Assembly (NCBI GenBank): GCA_910578885.1
Contig: CAJTSH010000029.1
Location: forward strand, 1-34,786
DNA length: 34,786 nt
Source: an uncultured Lachnospiraceae bacterium
GTDB taxonomy: Bacteria; Bacillota; Clostridia; Lachnospirales; Lachnospiraceae
Direction of reading: 5' to 3'
Part shown: positions 15,401-21,491 of the stretch, piece by piece
Layout of the letters: the number at the start of each line of letters is the position of its first letter
How positions within the stretch are numbered: position 1 is the first letter of the stretch
Program-made: the position numbers and the translations under genes
Notes under the pieces: model-generated
The model's database searches: none
Told to the model about the DNA's origin: nothing
What the model saw: the letters and a program-made list of their open reading frames with translations, nothing else

Positions 15401-17931
15401 GCTGGTATACAGATGCGGCATTGACGCAGCAGGTCACGGCAATCAGCAGTTCCACAGCGGGGAATCTCACCTTGTATGCCCGATTTGTGGATGCAGCCTC
15501 AATCACAAGCTATAAGGTTGAATATTATCAGCAGAAGGAAGATAAGAGCGGTTATACCCTTGTATCAGAAGATACGCAGATAATTGAAAATGTATTGGTC
15601 GGAACAAATGTCAGCGCAGACAGGAAGGACTATGAAGGCTTTACGTTCAATGAAGATATGTCCGTAGTAAGCGGAACGGTTCTGCCAAACGGAGAATTGA
15701 CATTGCAGCTGTACTATGATGTAAAGCCAACCTACAACCGCAGCGATAAGGGAATTGAGCGGGGCACAGACGGTAAAATTACGTTGTATGTAACAGATAC
15801 CAAAGGTATGAATGTGAGCGTGGCGTTGTATAAAGTGTATGATTCGGAGGCAGAGGCTAAGGCAGCAGTGCTTGGCGGCTTAGGCGGCTATAATATGACA
15901 AATGCCGGGGGCGTCTTGACTTACACGATTGCCGAGGCGGTTAGTGATGATAAATATATTGCATATGCTTTCAATGGCGGAATTCAGGAAACGCCGATAG
16001 TCATTAAGGTAAGTGATATTCCAAAGACAGACGGCAGCAATACAGGAAGCGGCGAGACTGGCGGTGAGACCGGAGGCGGTGACGAGCCGGGCGGCGATAG
16101 CGGAAGTACGCAGTATACCGGAAGAGGCGTAGAATACAAGGATGGCAAATTGTACTTTTATGTGGCGGATGCCAAAGAAGGAGTGGCAGAAGTAAAAGCG
16201 CCTTATAATGTTTATCGAACACGGGCGGAGGCAGAAGAGCGCAGTCAGCAGAATAATGATGCAGGAATCCCATGCTGTGTATTGACCTATAATGAGAACC
16301 AGAAGTGCTGGCTTGGCGAGGTGGAGGCGGCAGTGAGTGATACGGATTACATTCTGTACACCTTCTATTTCGCAGGCGGCGCCGAAGCGGGTCTTGGAAG
16401 CTGGAACATTTCCACGAAAGAGGAATTAAAGCCTGAAATAAAAGACGCATCTTATAAAGTAGAGTATTATCAGCAGAACATGGAGCAGAACGGCTATAAC
16501 TTGGTAACTGCAGACGTCAGAACGCTGATCGGAAAAATCGGTTCAACTGTGACGGCGGAGGAAAAGACCTATACCGGATTTGCCTGCAATGTTTCTGTGG
16601 ATGGCGCAAAAGCAAGCGGAGAGGTGCAGGCGGACGGCTCACTGGTGCTGAAGCTGTATTATGATAGAAACAGCTATCCTTATACTTATGTATATGGCGA
16701 TGGAATAGCCGCAGATAAAACAGAACGGTACATATATGGAAAAGGCGTGGAAATATTTGAAACGCCGGTAAGAGACGGCTATACCTTTGACGGCTGGTAT
16801 GTGACTGCAGATTTGACCGGAAGCAAGGCGACTGCCATATCGGATACTCAGACCGGAGAAGTCATCCTCTATGCTAAGTGGGTGCCAAATACGGCCACAA
16901 CACCCGGAGGAACAACGCCCGGAGGAACAGAGCCTGGCGGAACGACATCCGGCGGAACAGAGTCCGGAGGGACAACGCCCGGAGGAACAACGTCTGGCGG
17001 AACGACATCCGGAGGGACAACGCCCGGCGGAACGACATCTGGCGGAACAACGTCTGGCGGTTCGGCATCCGGAGGAACGACAGAAGTGGAAGCGGTGAAT
17101 GCAAAAGAACCGACAATTACTGCACAGCCGAAAGCTGCGACACTTACCTATAAGGCGACCTCGGTTTTGACGGTTGCTGCAACAGCGGCAGACGGCGGAA
17201 AGATAACTTATCAGTGGTATAAGAATACGAAGAACAGCGTCACCGGCGCTGCTGCAATAAACGGAGCCACTATGGCAAGCTATACGGTTCCGGCTTCTGC
17301 AATAGGAACCACCTATTATTACTGCGCAGTAACCAATAAAAATGACAGCGCAACAGGAACTAAGACGGCTGTGACGAATTCTGATATTGTAAAGGTACAG
17401 GTGGTAAAAGCAGTTAACCCGATAACGAAGGTATCTCAATACAGCAAGGCAGTTGGAAGTAAGCTGACCTTAAAACCGGCAGGCGCTGCAACCTACAAGT
17501 CCTCCAAACCAAAGGTGGCGGCCGTATCCAAAAACGGACGGATAACCTTTAAGAGCATTGGAAAGGCAGTCATCACCGTGAAGGCAAAAGGGAATGCTTA
17601 TTACGAAGCGGCAACAAAGAGAATAACGATTGTCGTAACGCCAAAGAAAGCAGTTGTAAGTTCCGTAAAATCTACGAAATCCAAGACGGCAGTTGTGAAG
17701 TGGAAGAAGGATACGAAAACAACGGGATATCTGATTCAGTATTCTACAAGCAGCAAGTTCAAGGGCGCAAAGACAGTGACGGTAAAGAACAGCAAGACAA
17801 GCAGCGCCGTACTCAAAAATCTGAAAGGAGGGAAGAAGTATTACATAAGAGTGTGCGGGTATAAGACGGTAAATAGAAAACCGATAAGCGGAAGCTGGAG
17901 CAGCACAAAAACTATAAAAGTTAAGAAGTAA
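12424..17931 (+). CDS. secreted multidomain GH81 endo-beta-1,3-glucanase
   Basis: This 1835-aa exported enzyme has a signal peptide over about 1-32. A GH81 catalytic region (about 60-800) is recognised by WLEGQYGGYDTYWVGKNLNT, NDHHFHYGYW (about 510-519), the DIYEGHSWASG motif and ESSSESVNAW with E609 and E613 in the family's catalytic position. C-terminal modules are two MucBP-like units (EYYQQ starts, about 1030-1095 and 1344-1414), two InlB/Flg_new-type repeats (about 965-1025 and 1418-1490), and two related modules of about 100 aa (about 1103-1205 and 1231-1335). A Gly/Thr/Ser/Pro linker (1491-1553), an Ig-like domain, a BIG2-like domain and a terminal FnIII-like domain with KKxK tail follow. 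There is no LPXTG. It would cleave fungal, yeast or cereal-type beta-1,3-glucan outside the cell. Confidence 0.88.
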   Translation: MKKRKIKVGKNIAAFALAVATIFTSVDLSALAGVLESDANVFFIDNGGYRTEVFGVGTSDWGSSWQNRTETLPPATTYLTDNYRETVGTVPTSDWASSVVFDQYSESLYAHPLAYRAASNGMQMAAPAVTDTTSYVDNEPMVESLLNDGTVELVVGADGFTAKDARVDKTTDWTYELVMANTAGTSAMRATIAKGTPYAYYTFENLSPTISLGAGATNLAIYKNSASSNILGISLTNKKDNKTHYYGVYAPAGTTWTNAGGKLTAKLPSGANYLSVAILPDNSDAAFALYETYAFNFITDTKVEWEYHPNESKVYTKYSVTTTNMQTNAEGGDTIIAMYPHQWRYADESFTGYTYDTIRGTMKTIVGSSYITAMTYNGILSALPVTADESYIGEIKNQLGYLYDYRKNKDDPKWIVWLEGQYGGYDTYWVGKNLNTLTEAIFLAGQFEDADMQAMTSEMVEGVAEYLQFWFNPKDGYESGNNVDDYFYYHEDYGTLIGYPASYSSDLEVNDHHFHYGYWIKAAAAVAMNDSNWASQWGGMVYELISDIANTNRDGSSYNANSPAKYPFLRNFDIYEGHSWASGVANYEYDANGNLIDPNGGLSGGNNQESSSESVNAWSSLILWGEAVGDTRIRDLGVYLYTTEVAAIEDYYYDVHEEVFTDSYKSEGNYDIQTVTRLFGGRYDHTAWWTEDPIEVTTITMLPINGASLYLGKYPDKVKAVVDSIDETSKQWTTYVPNKQQICDRYGKTDMLTDPETHQDVLAEYYAYYNAEEALARWDSSDQGKVESGESRAHTLAYITSLKEYGTQDFSVTGSTPLSLVLSKNGVKTYIAENVTNQQQRVYFTDGAYIDVPANSTYKGAKTGDGDNPDVDDSEILGPQKKYNLEVYKEKLNGNGYDMTSRTVNVKTEENSYTYTPAEIMGFTFDASAANHLTVNVTEGTIETVKVYYKRNSYTVSYELNGGTNAAGNPAQYRYGENVELKPAEKTGAVFYGWYTDAALTQQVTAISSSTAGNLTLYARFVDAASITSYKVEYYQQKEDKSGYTLVSEDTQIIENVLVGTNVSADRKDYEGFTFNEDMSVVSGTVLPNGELTLQLYYDVKPTYNRSDKGIERGTDGKITLYVTDTKGMNVSVALYKVYDSEAEAKAAVLGGLGGYNMTNAGGVLTYTIAEAVSDDKYIAYAFNGGIQETPIVIKVSDIPKTDGSNTGSGETGGETGGGDEPGGDSGSTQYTGRGVEYKDGKLYFYVADAKEGVAEVKAPYNVYRTRAEAEERSQQNNDAGIPCCVLTYNENQKCWLGEVEAAVSDTDYILYTFYFAGGAEAGLGSWNISTKEELKPEIKDASYKVEYYQQNMEQNGYNLVTADVRTLIGKIGSTVTAEEKTYTGFACNVSVDGAKASGEVQADGSLVLKLYYDRNSYPYTYVYGDGIAADKTERYIYGKGVEIFETPVRDGYTFDGWYVTADLTGSKATAISDTQTGEVILYAKWVPNTATTPGGTTPGGTEPGGTTSGGTESGGTTPGGTTSGGTTSGGTTPGGTTSGGTTSGGSASGGTTEVEAVNAKEPTITAQPKAATLTYKATSVLTVAATAADGGKITYQWYKNTKNSVTGAAAINGATMASYTVPASAIGTTYYYCAVTNKNDSATGTKTAVTNSDIVKVQVVKAVNPITKVSQYSKAVGSKLTLKPAGAATYKSSKPKVAAVSKNGRITFKSIGKAVITVKAKGNAYYEAATKRITIVVTPKKAVVSSVKSTKSKTAVVKWKKDTKTTGYLIQYSTSSKFKGAKTVTVKNSKTSSAVLKNLKGGKKYYIRVCGYKTVNRKPISGSWSSTKTIKVKK
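16896..17085 (+). repeat. 15-bp tandem repeats encoding the GGTTPGGTTSGG linker
   Basis: About twelve imperfect units of the form GGAACAACGCCCGGM / GGAACGACATCYGGM are arrayed head to tail. They encode pentapeptides GGTTP, GGTTS and GGTES. Unit length is a multiple of three, so copy changes alter only linker length. The array sits between the last InlB-type repeat and the Ig-like domain of the glucanase. Confidence 0.85.
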
Positions 17932-17953
17932 GTTCTGCTGTTTCTAAGGAAAG

Positions 17954-17979
17954 CTCACGATTCGCAAGCGAATCCTGAG
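17954..17979. repeat. short near-perfect hairpin downstream of the glucanase
   Basis: CTCA-C-GATTCGC, AA loop, GCGAATC-C-TGAG forms an 11-bp stem with one C/C mismatch. No T tract follows at once, so it is not a classic terminator. It may stabilise the 3' end or be a dispersed palindrome. Confidence 0.5.
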
Positions 17980-18000
17980 AAGGTATTGAAATTTTTAGAT

Positions 18001-18051
18001 TGTCTCCCTATAATAGAACTAATGAAAAGTTTTATTGTAGGGAGACATTTT
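18001..18051 (+). terminator. strong terminator after the glucanase
   Basis: TGTCTCCCTATAATA (18001-18015) pairs with TATTGTAGGGAGACA (18033-18047) over 15 bp including one wobble, followed by TTTTGT. It ends the glucanase transcript just ahead of the phosphatase gene. Confidence 0.8.
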
Positions 18052-18076
18052 GTATTGTCCCGAAGGAGAAATACAT

Positions 18077-18850
18077 ATGAAAATCATATTTATCAGGCAT
18101 GCAGAACCGGATTATGCCATAGATTCCCTGACTGAAAAGGGGCGTCGGGAGGCAAGGCTGCTTGCGGAGCGAACTGCGAAATGGAAGGTTACGGATTTTT
18201 ACTGCTCCCCTCTGGGGCGCGCAAGAGCAACGGCAGAACCGACTTTGAAGGAGCTGGGACGGGAAGCAAAAGTCTGCGAATGGCTTCAAGAATTTACCAT
18301 ACCTTCTTATGAAACGGGAGAAAATATACTTCTGTGGGATTTGACGCCGGAATATCTGGAAGAGAACAAAATGCTGTTTCAGCCGGGTGAGTGGCTGGAA
18401 GCGCCAATGATGCAGAAAGGACCGGTAAAGGACTACTATAAGAAGGTTACGGCGGGACTTGATGCACTGTTGTCAAAGTATGGATATGAGAGAAACGGAA
18501 TTTATTACCGTTCTCCGAAGGAACGTTTGGCGAGCAATCACTATATGATTTATGACGGACATACGCTAGAGCATATGAAGAACTGCAAGGCGGATGATAC
18601 CACCATTGTCTGCTTCTGCCATCTGGGAGTGATGCTGACGCTGATTTCCTATCTCATCAATAGTACGCCGAGCGCGCTCTGGCAGGGGATTTTCGTGCCG
18701 CCATCCTCTGTGACGGTAGTCGCTTCCGAGGAAAGGGAGCCGGGCAAGGCGTATTTCAGGTGTCAGATGATTGGAGATACCTCTCATTTGAGAGAGGCGG
18801 GAGAGCCTGTATCCTATTATGGATATTTTGCACCGCCGTTTCAGGGATAG
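18077..18850 (+). CDS. histidine phosphatase family protein
   Basis: This 257-aa cytoplasmic protein of the phosphoglycerate-mutase-like superfamily has an N-terminal catalytic motif FIRHAEPDY with R7, H8 and Ala in place of the usual Gly. The second catalytic His is H182 in CFCHLGVMLT. The SPLGRARATAEP segment matches the phosphate-pocket Arg region. It is longer than minimal family members by an insertion around 85-150. ATG 18077 is chosen because AAGGAG (18063-18068) precedes it. An in-frame TTG at 18050 lies inside the terminator. Substrate unknown. Confidence 0.85.
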   Translation: MKIIFIRHAEPDYAIDSLTEKGRREARLLAERTAKWKVTDFYCSPLGRARATAEPTLKELGREAKVCEWLQEFTIPSYETGENILLWDLTPEYLEENKMLFQPGEWLEAPMMQKGPVKDYYKKVTAGLDALLSKYGYERNGIYYRSPKERLASNHYMIYDGHTLEHMKNCKADDTTIVCFCHLGVMLTLISYLINSTPSALWQGIFVPPSSVTVVASEEREPGKAYFRCQMIGDTSHLREAGEPVSYYGYFAPPFQG

Positions 18851-18912
18851 GAAATGTGCAGGCGGAACGGATTTATTGCAGGATTTAGCAAATCAGATAA
18901 TGAGTAAATTAA

Positions 18913-18942
18913 CAAAACCTATCATGGTGTCGTCATGATAGG
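18913..18942 (-). terminator. terminator-like hairpin on the minus strand
   Basis: CCTATCATG and CATGATAGG (18918-18926 and 18934-18942) form a perfect 9-bp stem with a 7-base loop. On the minus strand it is followed by TTTTGTTAATTT. On the plus strand no T tract follows, so the minus orientation is favoured. Confidence 0.6.
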
Positions 18943-19044
18943 CTCGTTCCACATTTTTGACCCGTAATGTATTGCAATCTTTGCCATTAATAGTTTCCAC
19001 AATCAAAACGAACAGGCTTTCGTTCATTTTGGTTGTCAAATGGA

Positions 19045-19155
19045 TATTCCATGACACATTGCCTCATGGCGATGGCAATGGACTCATCAGTCACACTGCC
19101 TCATAACTAGGGCAATGGACTCGTAAGTCACACTGCCTCATAGCGCTGGCAATGG
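19045..19155. repeat. three 37-bp tandem units
   Basis: GGCAATGG recurs at 19074-19081, 19111-19118 and 19148-19155, exactly 37 bases apart. Each unit has GCCTCAT then six variable bases then GGCAATGG. On the minus strand each reads CCATTGCC-N6-ATGAGGCA, so each unit repeats an ATG and a small GC stem. The unit length is not a multiple of three. Confidence 0.8.
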
Positions 19156-19424
19156 TATTTCACGTCTTTTTACAGGTTAGACGGAAACCCTCCCATACGG
19201 GGCGTAAGCCTGGTGCAAGCAAAGATACAATGAACGACACTCATTGCTTCTATGGTACATAGCTTCACTTTGACAGTGTGGTACTGCCGTATTTCGCCCT
19301 ATGCATCAGCTACATGGTGGTGCTGCTTATGTTACGGGAACAAGGCAGAGACAAAAGTTTCTTTAATTTTTTTAATAAAAATTTCAATTAAATCAACCCC
19401 TTTCTTTGCCTTATAGGCAATTAT

Positions 19425-19433
19425 ATTATAACA
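19425..19433 (-). promoter_or_regulatory. extended -10 promoter reading leftward
   Basis: On the minus strand the sequence is TGTTATAAT, a perfect TGnTATAAT extended -10. The -35 area (TTACTT around 19448-19453) is poor, which extended -10 promoters tolerate. Confidence 0.5.
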
Positions 19434-19487
19434 AAGAAGAAAGATTGAAGTAAAGAAAAATGTTTCAAAAAGCAGAGGGAGCAGCAG

Positions 19488-20696
19488 ATGCAGGAAGAAC
19501 AAATATCGTTTTTACAGAAAATAAAACAAGATGATATCAGAAAAATCATATTCAGCAATGGCAAAGGTGAAAGAATCCAATACCGGAAAGTCTGCATCTG
19601 TGTAAAGCAGAGAGGCTATCAGATTGAAAAATATACGGATAAGCAGGTGTTTCACGAAAATATTCCAGAATTGCATTTACAGGAGTTGTGTGAAACTTAT
19701 TTAAAAATGGGTTATCGCCAGCTTGATATCTTTACCGAAAAGATGCAGTATATCATGAAGATATCCAAGAAGGGAAAGTGTCTGTTTAGCGAGAACCGTC
19801 TTGCGGGAAAGGGAATCATGGACGATGCTTCCGGCAAAATGGAGCTAAGCCATAACCGGAAGAAGAATTATCTTATCAAAGAGGGGCAGGTCATAGATCC
19901 GTTGATTGACATGGGGATTTTCACGAAGGAAGGGAAGGTTGTGAAATCCATGTATGACAAGTTTAAGCAGATTAACCGTTTTCTGGAAATCATAGATGAC
20001 GCCATAATAGACAGTGGATTAAAACATTGCAATATCATTGATTTTGGCTGCGGTAAATCTTATCTGACCTTCATTGTCTATTATTATTTTACCTATATCA
20101 GAAGGATACCGGTATCCATTGTGGGTCTGGATTTAAAAGCGGATGTGATTACCAAATGCAATGAGGCGGCGAAACGGTACGGCTATGAAAATCTCCGGTT
20201 CGAATTGGGCGACATCAATGGATATGAAGCCAAATTTCCGGTGGATATGGTGCTTACGCTTCATGCCTGCGATACGGCGACAGATTATGCGCTTTACAAT
20301 GCAGTCTGTTGGAAGGCGAAGATGATTTTTTCCGTTCCCTGCTGCCAGCATGAGCTGAATCAGCAGATGAAAAGTGAGGACTATTCGATTCTCACCAGAT
20401 ATGGAATCATCAAGGAAAGGTTTGCGGCGCTTTCTACGGATGCCATTCGCGGAAATCTGCTGGAATACTGCGGTTATAAAACGCAGCTCTTGGAATTTGT
20501 GGATCTGTCCCATACCCCGAAGAATATCCTGATTCGGGCAGTCCGCAAGCCGGTTGTGACAAAGTCGGTAAAGGAGAAGCGGATTCTTGAGGTAGAAAAG
20601 ATGATGGAAGAGTTTCATTTGTCACCGACATTGTATCGGCTGTTGGAAGAAGCGGGAATTATACATAAAAAATTTGAAAGTGACGGTGTCAAGTAA
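19488..20696 (+). CDS. class I SAM-dependent methyltransferase (Methyltransf_32, METTL25/RRNAD1-like)
   Basis: This 402-aa cytoplasmic protein has an N-terminal region of about 150 residues without a known fold. A Rossmann-type methyltransferase core follows, with SAM motif I at NIIDFGCGKSYLTF (about 183-196), the acidic motif II at VGLDLKADV, and the family-specific LTLHACDTATDYAL and FSVPCCQHELNQQ. The HACDTATD and PCCQH motifs are characteristic of the Methyltransf_32 family. The substrate in bacteria is not established, and RNA is a possibility. ATG 19488 follows an AGAGGGAG site. It is 47 bases upstream of the RNase H gene and probably starts the operon that runs into addBA. Confidence 0.8.
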   Translation: MQEEQISFLQKIKQDDIRKIIFSNGKGERIQYRKVCICVKQRGYQIEKYTDKQVFHENIPELHLQELCETYLKMGYRQLDIFTEKMQYIMKISKKGKCLFSENRLAGKGIMDDASGKMELSHNRKKNYLIKEGQVIDPLIDMGIFTKEGKVVKSMYDKFKQINRFLEIIDDAIIDSGLKHCNIIDFGCGKSYLTFIVYYYFTYIRRIPVSIVGLDLKADVITKCNEAAKRYGYENLRFELGDINGYEAKFPVDMVLTLHACDTATDYALYNAVCWKAKMIFSVPCCQHELNQQMKSEDYSILTRYGIIKERFAALSTDAIRGNLLEYCGYKTQLLEFVDLSHTPKNILIRAVRKPVVTKSVKEKRILEVEKMMEEFHLSPTLYRLLEEAGIIHKKFESDGVK

Positions 20697-20743
20697 GGGC
20701 TTCATGAGCAGAAAAAAAGATAGAAGGGCAAAGTAGGAAAAGT

Positions 20744-21433
20744 ATGGCTGGAAAATTTTATGCAGTAAAAAGAGGAAAGACGCCGGGAATTTATCTGGAT
20801 TGGGACGCCTGTAAAGCTATGGTGGACGGATATTCCGGGGCAGTATATAAAAGTTTTAAGACGAGGGCGGAGGCGGTTTCCTATCTGGGGCATGAGCCGG
20901 AAGAGGCAGGAAAAAGCGGCAATTACGTTATCAGTACAGACAATGGGAGCCCACATCCCCTGAAGCATCCCGCAACGCCAAAACGGGCAGCGGGAGCATC
21001 CCGGACGGATGATGTGACAGAACCCTATGCCTTTGTGGATGGTTCTTATAATGCGGCGGCAAAGGTCTATGGTTACGGCGGATTTCTTTTCCATGATGGA
21101 AGGAAAGAACTGTTGCAGGGATCGGGAAAAGATAAGGAAATGGCGTCTATGCGAAATGTAGCCGGAGAGGTCATGGGCAGCATGGCGGCGATTGAGAAGG
21201 CGTTGGAGTTAAAGCTTCCAAAGCTGTATATTTATTATGATTACATGGGAATTGAAATGTGGGCAACCGGAAATTGGAAACGCAATAAGGCGGGGACAAT
21301 TGCCTATTATGAGTATGTGCAGTCGGTAAAGGATGAGATAGAGCTCGTTTTCGTGAAGGTCAAGGGACATTCCGGTGTGGAAGGCAATGAAGAAGCAGAC
21401 CGGCTTGCGAAGGAAGCAGTGGGAATCGTTTAG
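20744..21433 (+). CDS. rnhA: ribonuclease H with N-terminal hybrid-binding domain
   Basis: This 229-aa enzyme degrades RNA in RNA:DNA hybrids. The N-terminal RHBD/viroplasmin-like domain (about 3-48) shows KFYAVKRGKTPGIYLDWDAC and FKTRAEAVSYL. A spacer of about 40 residues follows, then an RNase HI domain (about 93-227). The four metal-binding acids are visible: D99 (AFVDGSYN), E142 (NVAGEVMG), D166 (YYDYMGIE) and D219 (GNEEADRLAKEA). The KVKGHSG motif carries the flexible His. ATG 20744 follows GTAGGAAAAGT. It lies 58 bases upstream of addB. Removal of hybrids fits alongside break processing. Confidence 0.92.
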   Translation: MAGKFYAVKRGKTPGIYLDWDACKAMVDGYSGAVYKSFKTRAEAVSYLGHEPEEAGKSGNYVISTDNGSPHPLKHPATPKRAAGASRTDDVTEPYAFVDGSYNAAAKVYGYGGFLFHDGRKELLQGSGKDKEMASMRNVAGEVMGSMAAIEKALELKLPKLYIYYDYMGIEMWATGNWKRNKAGTIAYYEYVQSVKDEIELVFVKVKGHSGVEGNEEADRLAKEAVGIV

Positions 21434-21491
21434 AGGATAATAAGAAGATTACAGACAGTATAATCATCGATGAGGAAATGCGGAGGAGTGT

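Larger units (their letters stand above)
18908..19418 (-). ncRNA. candidate structured RNA or mini-ORF locus on the minus strand
   Basis: A gap of about 640 bases holds no normal gene. On the minus strand an extended -10 promoter at 19425-19433 would start near 19418, and a hairpin plus T-rich tract ends the unit at about 18910. Between them lie, in plus coordinates, hairpins CACT/AGTG (19266-19278), CTATG/CATAG (19250-19262), CAATGA/TCATTG (19228-19246), CATTGCC/GGCAATG (19057-19080) and AACGAA/TTCGTT (19007-19024). Two tiny overlapping minus ORFs are also present: 18987-19067 (26 aa, MRQCVMEYPFDNQNERKPV at the start) and 18922-18987 (21 aa, MAKIAIHYGSKMWNEP), joined by TAATG. I do not recognise a known RNA family. 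A regulatory or element-derived RNA is inferred from the promoter-hairpins-terminator layout. Confidence 0.4.

Noticed and set aside
16639..17439. Long minus-strand open frame of 266 codons across the glucanase linker
   Set aside because: It lies opposite the GC-rich repeat array of a clear GH81 gene, has biased Arg/Ser/Cys content and no ribosome site. It is an antisense shadow.
19045..19155. CRISPR-like array
   Set aside because: Only three units, six-base variable parts far too short for spacers, and no cas genes nearby.
21436..21464. Promoter upstream of addB
   Set aside because: TATAAT at 21459-21464 is good, but there is no -35 or extended -10 and the gap to rnhA is only 58 bases. Read-through is more likely.
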